Shown: positions 47,143 through 55,594 of the stretch, piece by piece
How positions within the stretch are numbered: position 1 is the stretch's first letter
Layout of the letters: every line of letters begins with the position of its first letter
NCBI GenBank assembly: GCA_963753725.1
Contig: CAVWDI010000001.1
Coordinates: 744,001-808,000 of the forward strand
Length of the DNA: 64,000 bases
From: CAVWDI01 sp963753725
GTDB lineage: Bacteria > Chloroflexota > Anaerolineae > Anaerolineales > UBA4823
Direction: 5' to 3'
Program-made: the position numbers and the translations under genes
Notes under the pieces: generated by a model
Databases searched by the model: none
Told to the model about the DNA's origin: nothing
What the model saw: only the letters and a program-made list of their open reading frames with translations

Positions 47143-47895
47143 TTATCGTTCCCGATTTCGGCGATTTATATATAATCCTGCAACCCCCGTGGTAAGTGCG
47201 GCGACGATCAAGAACACCTCTAAAAACCTCAAACCTGAATTATTGATATAAAATTCCTGCAGCGGTCCTGGTTCAACCACATCAGAAGACACCACGGCTT
47301 CAGGAAGAACCGTATCTTCTCCCAATTCATCTAATTCGTTTGACATCTGCGGTTCAGTCTCCAGCATTCGGGCGGGAACTTCTATTTCGGAACCAGGCAC
47401 GGATTCTTCTTGCTCCATTTCAAATGCCATGCTGCTGTCGGTCTGTACGGATTCAATTTCTTCCATCGCTTCCTCAGGCATAGCAAGTTGAGGAGCAGCT
47501 TTTTCCATTAAGATCAACTCCTCTTCAGGCGCGCTGACCATAGGTACATTAGACTCGAAAGACCCACTTGTCAGAAGATCACCAGCAAATATAAAAACGA
47601 AAAGAATCGAAGCCAAGATGGAGACCGTCCTTAGAACAGGTACCGCAAAACCAGGTTTTGATCTCTCACGCTGCACACCAGCCAATTCTGGTGTCAATGT
47701 GAAATTGCGCGTGGCACGCACTTTTGGCTGGCTGCGCAGCAGTGTTCTGGTTTGGCGCAGCCCTTCAAGCGCCTCAAGCCATGCGGGGTTTTGGTCGAGA
47801 GATCTCTCCAGGCGTTCCTGTTCTTTGCGACCCAACTGTCCGTCCAGGTATGCGGACATGGTCTCCCATTCTTTGGGAGATATATCATCGCTCAT
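47143..47895 (-). CDS. Anti-sigma factor, membrane-bound, with acidic extracytoplasmic domain
   Basis: 250 residues. An N-terminal helical sigma-binding domain (WETMSAYLDGQLGRKEQERL) lacks zinc ligands. It is followed by a membrane helix near 92-110, a long Glu/Met/Pro-rich acidic stretch, and a second helix near the C-terminus (FLEVFLIVAALTTGVAGLYI). Its ATG overlaps the sigma stop as TAATG. It should restrain the adjacent ECF sigma factor. The stimulus is unknown. Confidence 0.78.
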   Translation of the reverse strand: MSDDISPKEWETMSAYLDGQLGRKEQERLERSLDQNPAWLEALEGLRQTRTLLRSQPKVRATRNFTLTPELAGVQRERSKPGFAVPVLRTVSILASILFVFIFAGDLLTSGSFESNVPMVSAPEEELILMEKAAPQLAMPEEAMEEIESVQTDSSMAFEMEQEESVPGSEIEVPARMLETEPQMSNELDELGEDTVLPEAVVSSDVVEPGPLQEFYINNSGLRFLEVFLIVAALTTGVAGLYINRRNRER

Positions 47896-48500
47896 TATTC
47901 ACTCTCTTCCACCAGACGATAAGGGGTTGATATTAGTTCCCCAAAATTATTCATACAATCCCGCATACGCACTCGGGCTCGTGCCAGCCGGCTCTTGACC
48001 GTTCCCAATGGTCTGCCAATCACGCTTGCGGCTTCAGCGTAATCCAACCCCTGAATATCGACCAATAATACGACCGCCCGAAAATCGTTGGGGAGGTGCT
48101 GCAAGCAATGCTCTAATGCGGCCCGTATTTCACTTCTTTGAGCTGCCTGTTCAGGAGATTCCCCTGGATCGGTCAACCAACTCGGAGATTCAATCGGTTC
48201 ATTTTCATCGTTTACTGGTTCCAACTGGGTTGTTGGCCGCCTCTTTCTTCTGCGCATTTCATCATAGCACGCATTCGTCACTATCCTAAGGAGCCAGGCT
48301 TTAAACGAACCGCCTCTGTAAGAATTTAACTTTTTAAAAGCCGAGATAAACGCCTCCTGGGTTGCATCTTCTGCCGCGTATTTTTCTCCCATCATACGGT
48401 ATGCCTGGCCATAAAGCATGTCCTGGTACGCTAAGACCAGCCGGTTGAACGCATCCAGATCACCCCGCTGTGCATCTTCGATCAGTGCAGTTTCGTCCAT
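47895..48500 (-). CDS. ECF RNA polymerase sigma factor, second copy
   Basis: 201 residues. Region 2 has YRMMGEKYAAEDATQEAFIS and FKAWLLRIVTNACYDEMRRR. Region 4 has FRAVVLLVDIQGLDYAEAAS and GRPLGTVKSRLARARVRMRD. It belongs to the common SigE/SigW-like group. It is translationally coupled to its anti-sigma gene, and diverges from the promoter and palindrome at 48555-48591. Confidence 0.92.
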   Translation of the reverse strand: MDETALIEDAQRGDLDAFNRLVLAYQDMLYGQAYRMMGEKYAAEDATQEAFISAFKKLNSYRGGSFKAWLLRIVTNACYDEMRRRKRRPTTQLEPVNDENEPIESPSWLTDPGESPEQAAQRSEIRAALEHCLQHLPNDFRAVVLLVDIQGLDYAEAASVIGRPLGTVKSRLARARVRMRDCMNNFGELISTPYRLVEESE

Positions 48501-48554
48501 CTCAGCAATATCCTATCTCAAAGGGATTTTAGCCGCAAGGGACAAACGTGACCA

Positions 48555-48569
48555 TTGTCATGTTGACAA
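48555..48569. promoter_or_regulatory. Perfect palindrome TTGTCA-TGT-TGACAA over a -35 box
   Basis: A 15-bp perfect inverted repeat with a 3-bp centre. Its right arm contains the TTGACA (-35) of the plus-strand promoter. It lies in the divergent region between the second ECF sigma gene and the small-RNA unit, so a bound repressor could control either or both. Confidence 0.5.
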
Positions 48570-48591
48570 CCAATTTTCATAATGCTAGAAT
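48563..48591 (+). promoter_or_regulatory. Strong sigma70-type promoter of a short transcript
   Basis: TTGACA (48563-48568) and TAGAAT (48586-48591) are separated by exactly 17 bp. The start point would be near 48598. The first gene downstream, malic enzyme, is 280 nt away, with a terminator in between. Confidence 0.7.
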
Positions 48592-48597
48592 CGCTGA

Positions 48598-48720
48598 AGA
48601 TATATAAAGCATGAGTATTCAACAGCGGCAAGTTTATCCGAAAACGGAAAAGCAGCCTACTAATGGAATATATCCAAAGATGATCCGCCCCAGGAATGTC
48701 CAACCAACCGGGCGGTTTTT
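48598..48720 (+). ncRNA. Candidate small RNA or riboswitch/attenuator before malic enzyme
   Basis: A consensus promoter and an intrinsic terminator bound a unit of about 120 nt. An outer stem GCGG (48625-48628) / CCGC (48685-48688) could enclose two hairpins, TCCG-AAAA-CGGA (48637-48648) and TGGA-ATATA-TCCA (48664-48676). The CCGC arm is also the 5' arm of the terminator, so the two folds exclude each other, as in a riboswitch. I do not recognise the family. A 46-codon frame (48612-48752) runs through it but looks incidental. It is either a stand-alone RNA or a leader controlling the malic enzyme gene. Confidence 0.4.
48685..48720 (+). terminator. Intrinsic terminator upstream of malic enzyme
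   Basis: CCGCCC (48685-48690) pairs with GGGCGG (48710-48715) and is followed by TTTTT. It ends the short transcript that starts near 48598, 157 nt before the malic enzyme ATG. Confidence 0.7.
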
Positions 48721-48877
48721 ATTTGCAATATTTTCTATCCATTACGGTTAATTAATATTCCACAATTTACCCAAAAATAATCCACCTTATACCAAATTAA
48801 CCCTCACTTTAGCCAGGAAATAGTTAATAATTTCACAAAGTGTCTTTATATAAAAATCATAATATGGAGAAAAGAAT

Positions 48878-50257
48878 ATGACTTCAGGAAAGGAAAATAC
48901 AGCTGAAAAAGCTCAGGTCGATATCGATGCGCTTCTAGCAAAAGCGAAAAAACCTTCCGGGGATGCCATGAAGCTGCACCCCTTCTATCGAGGAAAAATT
49001 GAGACCGCCTTAAAGTGTGCGGTTCGAGACTTTAATGATTTTGCCATTTGGTACACTCCCGGAGTCGCAGCGCCATGCCGGGCAATTGCTGAGGACCCAG
49101 AGCTGGTTTATGAGCACACCAACAAATGGAATACAGTAGCAGTCGTGAGTGATGGAACTCGTGTCTTGGGATTGGGCGACATCGGTCCCAAGGCAGGGCT
49201 GCCAGTCATGGAAGGAAAAGCCCTGCTGTATAAATACTTAGGTGGCGTTGATGGTGTCCCAATCATGTTGGACACAAAAGATCCCGACAAGATTATCAAC
49301 ACCGTCCTGATGATACAGCCAGGTTTTGGTGGTGTCAATCTTGAGGATTTATCCCAGCCGAAATGTTTCCGCATTTTAGATACGCTGCGTGAAAAAGCTG
49401 AGATCCCAGTCTGGCATGATGACCAACAGGGGACTGCAACAGTTACATTGGCGGGATTGATTAATGCGTTAAAGGTTGTTGGCAAAAAGATGAGTGACGT
49501 AAGCATTGCTTTTATCGGCAGCGGTGCTTCCAACGTAGCTTGTTCGAGATTAATTTTCGGTTGGGGAGCTGATCCAGGACGATGTTTTATGGTTGACAGC
49601 AAAGGGATACTTGGTAAACATCGCGGTGACCTGGAAATGCGTAAAGCCGAATATGTAGATAAATGGCGCTTATGCCAGATCACAAATGACGAAGGGCGGG
49701 AAGGTGGAATTGCGGATGCGATGCGTGGTTCAGATGTGGTCATTGCTCTCTCCCTCCCTGGTCCTGGTGTGATCCTACCTGAATGGATTGAAGGTATGGC
49801 GAATGACCCCATCGTTTTCGCTTGCGCAAATCCCGTCCCGGAAATATGGCCCTGGGAAGCAAAAGAGGCTGGCGCTGCAGTCATCGCAACAGGTCGTTCA
49901 GATTTCCCCAATCAAGTGAATAACTCGCTCGGTTTCCCTGGAATCTTCCGCGGAACGTTGGATGTCCGTGCTCGAACGATCACAGATGAGATGTGTTTTG
50001 CTGCAGCTGAAGCTTTAGCCAATCAAATCGGCGATAGGCTCGATGCAGAGAATATTCTGCCGAACATGGATGATTGGGAGGTCTTCCCACGTGAAGCGGC
50101 CGCGGTCGGAATTAAAGCCATTGAACAGGGATTGGCTAAAAAAGAGTTAAGTTACGATGAACTTTTTGAACATGCGGTAACCGTTATCAAACGATCACGC
50201 GACCTGACCAGAACAATGATGGAAATGAAGTTTATCGAAGACGCTCCAATTGATTAA
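48878..50257 (+). CDS. Malic enzyme (malate dehydrogenase, decarboxylating)
   Basis: Malate + NAD(P) gives pyruvate + CO2 + NAD(P)H. 459 residues of the short bacterial/archaeal type. Features are FAIWYTPGVAAPCRAIAEDP (malate-binding Tyr), VVSDGTRVLGLGDIGPKAGL, the metal-binding VWHDDQQGTA and the Rossmann motif GSGASNVACSR. It has a GGAGAAAAG ribosome-binding site. It is the first gene of a run with a flavoprotein and 2-oxoacid oxidoreductase, so it may feed pyruvate and reductant into that module. Confidence 0.92.
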   Translation: MTSGKENTAEKAQVDIDALLAKAKKPSGDAMKLHPFYRGKIETALKCAVRDFNDFAIWYTPGVAAPCRAIAEDPELVYEHTNKWNTVAVVSDGTRVLGLGDIGPKAGLPVMEGKALLYKYLGGVDGVPIMLDTKDPDKIINTVLMIQPGFGGVNLEDLSQPKCFRILDTLREKAEIPVWHDDQQGTATVTLAGLINALKVVGKKMSDVSIAFIGSGASNVACSRLIFGWGADPGRCFMVDSKGILGKHRGDLEMRKAEYVDKWRLCQITNDEGREGGIADAMRGSDVVIALSLPGPGVILPEWIEGMANDPIVFACANPVPEIWPWEAKEAGAAVIATGRSDFPNQVNNSLGFPGIFRGTLDVRARTITDEMCFAAAEALANQIGDRLDAENILPNMDDWEVFPREAAAVGIKAIEQGLAKKELSYDELFEHAVTVIKRSRDLTRTMMEMKFIEDAPID

Positions 50258-50337
50258 TCGTGAAAATTAATAGAACAAACAAATCTAAAATAATTAACTT
50301 AGTGAACTCAATCTAATTCCTGCAGACGAGGTGAAAG

Positions 50338-51243
50338 ATGTATGACTTAATTGTTGTCGGTGGTGGACCTGCCGGTTTGACAGCCGCAATTTATGCAATT
50401 CGAAAACGTATCAACGTATTGATGGTATCACGAGATCTGGGAGGAAAAACGAATTACCGCCTGGCTTTACCCTGGATCGAAGACTACCAGGTAATACGCG
50501 GATTGGAGATTGTAAACAAATTCAGGAGCGAGCTAGAGTATCTCGATTTCGCTCGACATATGGAACCTGTAGATAAAATCAAAAAATCTGGTGATGGGTT
50601 TGTTGTTCTCACTCGCGGTGGTGGCGAATTAGAAACAAAATCCGTGATCATCGCCACTGGCGCTAAACAACTGCGTTTGAAAGTGCCTGGGGAAAAAGAA
50701 TATATGATGCGCGGACTTTGTTATTCGGCATTAAGTTACGCGCCGTTATTTATCGACCGGACGACGGTTGTTGTTGGAGATGGTGAATTGGCGATGCGTT
50801 CAGCCGCTGAACTTGCTACCATAGCAGAAAGTGTACACCTGGTTAGCAAGTCAAACAAGGAGTTCTCTACAACTATCGGGAAGAAATTGATCGAAGCCGA
50901 AAATGTCAATGTTCTCGAAGGCCATGAAGTTATTGAAGTAAAAGGTGACGACTTCGCCAGGAGCGTGCTCCTGAAAGATCCAGCAGGGAATACTTCTGAA
51001 TTGACGGCTGACGCGGTATTTATTGAAATGGCGCTCATTCCAAATTCTCAAATGATCGCTGATTTAGTTGAGCTTGATGATCAGAACCGTATCGTTGTGG
51101 ATTGTTCGAACCGCACCAATGTTCCAGGGATATATGCCGCAGGTGATGTTACATCCGGTTTCGCTGAACAAGTCCTGATCGCAGTTGGTGAGGGCGCAAA
51201 AGCTGCATTGAGCGCATACGAATTTTTGCTTCCAAAGCTTTAG
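50338..51243 (+). CDS. Thioredoxin-reductase-fold FAD/NAD(P) oxidoreductase lacking the redox CxxC
   Basis: 301 residues. FAD site VVGGGPAGLTAAIYAIRKR, pyridine-nucleotide site VVVGDGELAMRSAAELAT and the C-terminal FAD motif GIYAAGDVTSG are all intact. Where thioredoxin reductases have SYCATC, this protein has CYSALS: both active cysteines are missing. It therefore cannot reduce thioredoxin in the usual way. TrxR-like ferredoxin-NADP reductases also lack that motif. Given the neighbouring 2-oxoacid oxidoreductase, electron transfer between ferredoxin and NAD(P) is a reasonable guess. Confidence 0.85.
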   Translation: MYDLIVVGGGPAGLTAAIYAIRKRINVLMVSRDLGGKTNYRLALPWIEDYQVIRGLEIVNKFRSELEYLDFARHMEPVDKIKKSGDGFVVLTRGGGELETKSVIIATGAKQLRLKVPGEKEYMMRGLCYSALSYAPLFIDRTTVVVGDGELAMRSAAELATIAESVHLVSKSNKEFSTTIGKKLIEAENVNVLEGHEVIEVKGDDFARSVLLKDPAGNTSELTADAVFIEMALIPNSQMIADLVELDDQNRIVVDCSNRTNVPGIYAAGDVTSGFAEQVLIAVGEGAKAALSAYEFLLPKL

Positions 51244-51313
51244 ACTTAAGATAAAGTTAGTAGGAGATTCTAAGCTTGTTCTAGTAAATATATTTTTTGA
51301 TCCGAAAAAAACT

Positions 51314-51359
51314 CTGGAGTATTCTAAGCTGTATGATCTTAGAATACTTCAGTTTTTTT
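51314..51359 (+). terminator. Strong intrinsic terminator after the flavoprotein gene
   Basis: CTGGAGTATTCTAAG (51314-51328) and CTTAGAATACTTCAG (51338-51352) form a 15-bp stem with one G-U pair and a 9-nt loop, followed by TTTTTTT. It separates the malic enzyme/flavoprotein pair from the next genes. Confidence 0.85.
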
Positions 51360-51485
51360 ATCTTCTTTGAGAACACTCCTGCTAGAATTAGACCCTTGCT
51401 TAATTCCACAATTGCTTGTATTCTCAATTCGATAGCATAGATCAAGGAATGTGTTTCAGATCATTTCACTGGAGTGAATTTAAAA

Positions 51486-52517
51486 ATGAGTGAAAACTGG
51501 CAAGATCAATTAAACGATAATCCTTTGCCATGGTTGATGGAACTTGATCCGAACAATCCTGGTGTGCGTTATTTTACGTTGAAAGAATTTAATGGTTTGG
51601 AAAATGATCATCTTGAATTAAAGAAAGCACAGAGCCAGATTATAGAAAGCGGTCCCGTCCCAGTAATTTTAGCCGCGCAGGATAAAGATGGGTATTGGGT
51701 TGAAGTCGGTTCGGGTTATTATCCGAAATACACGGGTTCTGTTTGGCAAATTATTACACTGGCAAAACTCGGTGCTGATGGCAATGATCCGAAAATCAAC
51801 AAAGGGTGTCAATACTTGCTGGATAATACCCGCTCACATTATGGCGGTTTCAGCGCCGACCAGCGGCCTTCCGGCATGATACAGTGTCTGCAGGGGAACC
51901 TGTGTGCAGCCTTTATTGAACTTGGTTGGATGCAAGACGAGCGCTTTAAAGTCGCCCTCGATTGGCTGGCACGCAGTATCACAGGTGAGGGAATTGAGCC
52001 CGCAGAAAACCGTTCAGCGCCAATCCGTTATTACCGCAGCGGAAACAGCGGTCCAGGCTTCCTATGCAGCGCCAATAACCACCTGCCATGCGCTTGGGGC
52101 GCAGTTAAAGCAATGACTGCTTTGAGTAAAATCCCCCAATCAGAAAGGACCGATAGTATAAATAATGCGCTTGAAATTGGGGTTGATTTCATTTTTAGTC
52201 GTAATCCTGCCCAGGCGGATTACCCGATGGGATACAGCGAGAAACCCAACCGGAGCTGGTTTAAATTTGGATTTCAGACCGGATATGTTTCAGATGTGCT
52301 TGAAATTTTAGAAATACTAGCCGGATTAGGCTATGCGAAAGATGCCAGGTTGGTCCCTGCGGTCGATTTGTTACTCAGCAAACAAGATGATATGGGACGT
52401 TGGAAGATGGAATATTCATATAATGGGAAGACATGGGTTGATATTGAACGTAAAGGAGAACCCAGCAAATGGGTCACCTTAAGAGCAATCCGGGTGCTCC
52501 AGCGGGTGTTTGGATAG
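51486..52517 (+). CDS. Alpha/alpha-toroid protein (prenyltransferase/terpene-cyclase-like repeats)
   Basis: 343 residues from the ATG at 51486, with GGAG 11 nt upstream. Repeats of the toroid type are spaced along the chain (AAQDKDGYWVEVGSGYYPKY, CLQGNLCAAFIELGW, LSKQDDMGRWKMEYSYNGKT). There is no DDxx(D/N) catalytic motif I can identify, and several Cys are present. Such proteins are sometimes annotated as nitrogen-fixation related, which I do not support. Function unknown. It precedes the 2-oxoacid oxidoreductase genes. Confidence 0.6.
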   Translation: MSENWQDQLNDNPLPWLMELDPNNPGVRYFTLKEFNGLENDHLELKKAQSQIIESGPVPVILAAQDKDGYWVEVGSGYYPKYTGSVWQIITLAKLGADGNDPKINKGCQYLLDNTRSHYGGFSADQRPSGMIQCLQGNLCAAFIELGWMQDERFKVALDWLARSITGEGIEPAENRSAPIRYYRSGNSGPGFLCSANNHLPCAWGAVKAMTALSKIPQSERTDSINNALEIGVDFIFSRNPAQADYPMGYSEKPNRSWFKFGFQTGYVSDVLEILEILAGLGYAKDARLVPAVDLLLSKQDDMGRWKMEYSYNGKTWVDIERKGEPSKWVTLRAIRVLQRVFG

Positions 52518-52581
52518 ACATCAATTTTCCGCCCAACTTTTTTGATTATTTAAAACCGAGAATTTATTTATTGGATTAAAT

Positions 52582-53703
52582 ATGAAAGAATTTGTGAATG
52601 GTGCAGAACTTATCGCCAGAGCAGCCATCCGTGCAGAGTGTAATTTCTTCGCCGGCTACCCCATCACACCCGCCACGCCCATCCTCCTTCACATGCTCAA
52701 AGAACTCCCGAAGGTAAACGGTATCGCCATCCAAGCCGAAGATGAAATCGCTTCGATGGGGTTTTGTATCGGGGCGGCTATGAGCGGCTCGCGTGTAATG
52801 ACTGCCACCAGCGGTCCTGGGATAAGCCTGTACAGCGAGAATATTGGTCTGGCGATCATGGGTGAAGTACCGATGGTGATTGTAAACGTCCAACGGATGG
52901 GACCCGCCACTGGAGGCGCTACAACAGTTGCCCAGGGTGACATCCAATTTATGCGGTGGAGTACTTCAGGTGGATATCCAGTTATCGTCCTTGCTCCGGC
53001 TACAGCATCAGATTGCTACTACCTGACCTTAAAGGCTTTCGATCTTGCAGAGCAATTCCGCTCACCTGTATTTCTAGCCACTGACAAAGAAGTAGTTGCG
53101 ACACACACCACAATAGATGTGCACAGTTACCAAACACAGGATATACGCCCCCGAACCCCTCCCCCTGACGACAGCACATTTGTCCCTTACCAATTTGAGA
53201 ACCTATCAGACACGCCACCCATATCTCACTTTGGCGGTGCGCATACCATTCGTTTTACAACCTCTTCACATGACGAATACGGATATCTGTCCAAAGATCC
53301 TGAAGAAGTCGGCAGGCTAAACCAGCACTTATCCGCCAAAATCAACCATCATGTAGATGAAATCAGTCTTACTGACCTCGATCATGAAGATGAAGCAGAA
53401 ACGCTCCTTATCAGCTATGGGATCACTTCTGGTTCCGTACGCGAAGCTGTTCGTAATGCTAGAAGTCATGGGAAAAAAGTATCCTCGTTGACGGTCTATT
53501 CCTTATGGCCTGTCCCTGAGAGCCATGTTCGAAATGCCGTCAAGAAGGTAAAACGTGTGGTGGTGGCAGAGTTGAATAATGGACAATATCGTCGTGAAAT
53601 CGAGAGGATCACTAATAATGATCTGGAAGTTATTGGAGTTACTCAAGTCGATGGAGAGCTGATATCGCCCGAACAAATACTCTCAGAAGGTAAGATACTT
53701 TGA
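52582..53703 (+). CDS. 2-oxoacid:acceptor oxidoreductase subunit alpha
   Basis: 373 residues. It has the ThDP-domain motif FAGYPITPATPILLHML, the interface AEDEIASMGFCIGAAMSGSR and MGPATGGATTVAQGD, which stands where related enzymes have GPSTGxPT..QGD. It oxidises a 2-oxoacid with CoA and passes electrons to ferredoxin, together with the next gene. The substrate could be 2-oxoglutarate, pyruvate or a branched-chain keto acid. No iron-sulfur (delta) subunit is nearby. The end overlaps the next start. Confidence 0.9.
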   Translation: MKEFVNGAELIARAAIRAECNFFAGYPITPATPILLHMLKELPKVNGIAIQAEDEIASMGFCIGAAMSGSRVMTATSGPGISLYSENIGLAIMGEVPMVIVNVQRMGPATGGATTVAQGDIQFMRWSTSGGYPVIVLAPATASDCYYLTLKAFDLAEQFRSPVFLATDKEVVATHTTIDVHSYQTQDIRPRTPPPDDSTFVPYQFENLSDTPPISHFGGAHTIRFTTSSHDEYGYLSKDPEEVGRLNQHLSAKINHHVDEISLTDLDHEDEAETLLISYGITSGSVREAVRNARSHGKKVSSLTVYSLWPVPESHVRNAVKKVKRVVVAELNNGQYRREIERITNNDLEVIGVTQVDGELISPEQILSEGKIL

Positions 53704-55025
53704 ACGCAAACCAATTGACCACATATTTAGATGAAGAACTGCTTCCGTTTCCATTTTGTCCGGGATGCGGTCACAGCATGATTTTGGATAAATTGAATGA
53801 GGCTTTGGTCCAACTGCAACTGGATCCAAACAAAGTGGTCATTGTTACGGATATCGGATGCGTTGGTCTATCGGATAAATACTTCATAACCAATGCATTT
53901 CACGGCTTGCATGGTCGTTCGGTTACATATGCAACAGGCATAAAATTAACCAATCCCGAATTGGAGGTTATTGTCCTGATGGGGGATGGCGCATGCGGAA
54001 TCGGCGGACATCACCTGATTAATGCTGCCCGGCGAAATATCGGTATTACAGTTTTGGTTTTTAACAACCTGAATTACGGAATGACGGGTGGGGAACACTC
54101 CGTAACTACGCCGCCCGGTGGGAGGACTTCCTCAACATCGAGAGGGAATATCGAGCAGTCTATGGACATATGTGGGACGGTAGCCATTAACGGCGGCACT
54201 TATGTGACGCGGACAACTGCGTTCGATAAACAGCTGCCCGACCTGCTCGTTTCGGCGATCCAAAATGATGGTTTTTCATTGCTGGATATTTGGGAACTCT
54301 GTACCGCCTATTATGTTCCAAATAACCTTTTCAGTAAAACACTGCTTGAAGAGACCATGTCATCCATGGACTTCGATACGGGTGTTATTACCAATAAAAG
54401 CCGCCCCGAGTTAAGCCACACCCTTAGAGAGCAAAGGGATCCAACAATTGACAGTCAACCTATGCTTCCGACGCCACTCGAAAAGAAATACAACCACCAG
54501 ATAGAGCAAACTGAATGGATCATCATTGCCGGCGCAGCAGGCGCTAAGATCGCATCCGCAGCCGCGGCGTTATGCCGCGGGGCGATCATGTCAGGATTGT
54601 ACGCCACCCAGCGCAATGATCACATGGTTACAGTCAAATCTGGATACTCAATATCCGAAGTCATCTTGAGCACTGAACCGATCAACTACACAACTATAAA
54701 AGATGCGGATCGATTAGTAATACCATTCTCAGAGGGTATATCAAAAATGCGACCCATGATTGAAAGACTGGATCATTCGCAAGTTTTATATATCAATTCA
54801 TCCCTGCTGCCCGTCCATACACATGCGAAACTTTTCGTGATGGACCTACATAAAACAGGTAAGAAAAAAGAGTATTGGACGTTAATGGCTTTGGGTGAAA
54901 TGCTGCGCCAGTCTAAAATATACCCACTGGCAGCCTTTTTAGATGCTTTAGCTCTCCGTAAAGAATACGCAGGCAAGAATTTAGAAGCTGTGGAAACGAG
55001 TATAAAATTACTCGAACCAGGATAG
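53700..55025 (+). CDS. 2-oxoacid:acceptor oxidoreductase beta subunit fused to gamma domain
   Basis: 441 residues. The first 270 or so are the ThDP-binding beta subunit, with PFCPGCGHSMILDKLNEAL and GDGACGIGGHHLINAARRNI followed by N-N-x-N-Y-G-M-T-G-G. The C-terminal part (IIIAGAAGAKIASAAAALCR to the end) resembles the gamma subunit that other enzymes encode as a separate gene. The likely start is TTG at 53700, overlapping the alpha stop, with GAAGG upstream. Confidence 0.88.
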   Translation: MNANQLTTYLDEELLPFPFCPGCGHSMILDKLNEALVQLQLDPNKVVIVTDIGCVGLSDKYFITNAFHGLHGRSVTYATGIKLTNPELEVIVLMGDGACGIGGHHLINAARRNIGITVLVFNNLNYGMTGGEHSVTTPPGGRTSSTSRGNIEQSMDICGTVAINGGTYVTRTTAFDKQLPDLLVSAIQNDGFSLLDIWELCTAYYVPNNLFSKTLLEETMSSMDFDTGVITNKSRPELSHTLREQRDPTIDSQPMLPTPLEKKYNHQIEQTEWIIIAGAAGAKIASAAAALCRGAIMSGLYATQRNDHMVTVKSGYSISEVILSTEPINYTTIKDADRLVIPFSEGISKMRPMIERLDHSQVLYINSSLLPVHTHAKLFVMDLHKTGKKKEYWTLMALGEMLRQSKIYPLAAFLDALALRKEYAGKNLEAVETSIKLLEPG

Positions 55026-55065
55026 AATAAATCACACTCATTAATTCAAAATCAAGGGAGAAATA

Positions 55066-55552
55066 ATGGAACTCTCAACCGTAACGATTGAAAAGCCGCT
55101 CGAACTCAATTTTATACTGGGTCAATCCCATTTTATCAAGACCGTGGAAGACGTTCACGAAACTTTGGTTACCGCGGTTCCAAATATAAAATTTGGACTG
55201 GCTTTCTGTGAAGCTTCCGGTAAATGCCTTGTACGCACAACCGGAACTGACGATGAATTTAACCAAACTCGCCGAATTAAATGCGCTCGCCATTGGCGCA
55301 GGGCACAGCTTTATCCTGTTCCTGGGTGATGGTTTCTTTCCGATTAACATCTTAAACGCGCTCAAAATGGTCCCAGAAATCTGCCGCGTATTCTGCGCAA
55401 CGGCAAATCCCACCCAGGTCATCGTCGCTGAGACAGACCAGGGCCGCGGTATTATGGGAGTTGTAGATGGTTTATCTCCAAGAGGTGTCGAATCTGAAGA
55501 TGATGTCGCCTGGCGCAAAGACTTCCTGCGCATGATTGGATATAAATCATAG
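55066..55552 (+). CDS. Adenosine-specific kinase family protein, reading frame broken
   Basis: The N-terminal part (MELSTVTIEKPLELNFILGQ to TGTDDE) and the rest (LTKLAELNALAIGAGHSFIL to RMIGYKS) are in different frames. Removing one T from TTT at 55258-55260 joins them as TDDELTKLAEL, giving 161 residues, the usual size of this small family (PF04008 type). Archaeal members bind adenosine or AMP. In vivo function is unclear. GGGAGAAATA precedes the ATG. It sits between the oxidoreductase and the AIR-synthase-like gene. Confidence 0.82.
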
Positions 55553-55594
55553 TTGTCCAAGGTTCAAAGGTGATTGTATAAATATAGGCCATTG

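Noticed and set aside
48598..48720. SRP (4.5S-like) RNA
   Set aside because: There is only a short resemblance around GGAAAAGCAGCC. The long complementary arms and the GGAA-tetraloop SRP site are not present.
48612..48752. A 46-codon ORF in the small-RNA unit
   Set aside because: No ribosome-binding site, no resemblance to any family, and it runs through the terminator.
51486..52517. Nitrogen-fixation protein
   Set aside because: The sequence shows only toroid-type repeats; there is no P-loop or iron-sulfur nitrogenase signature and no nif neighbour.
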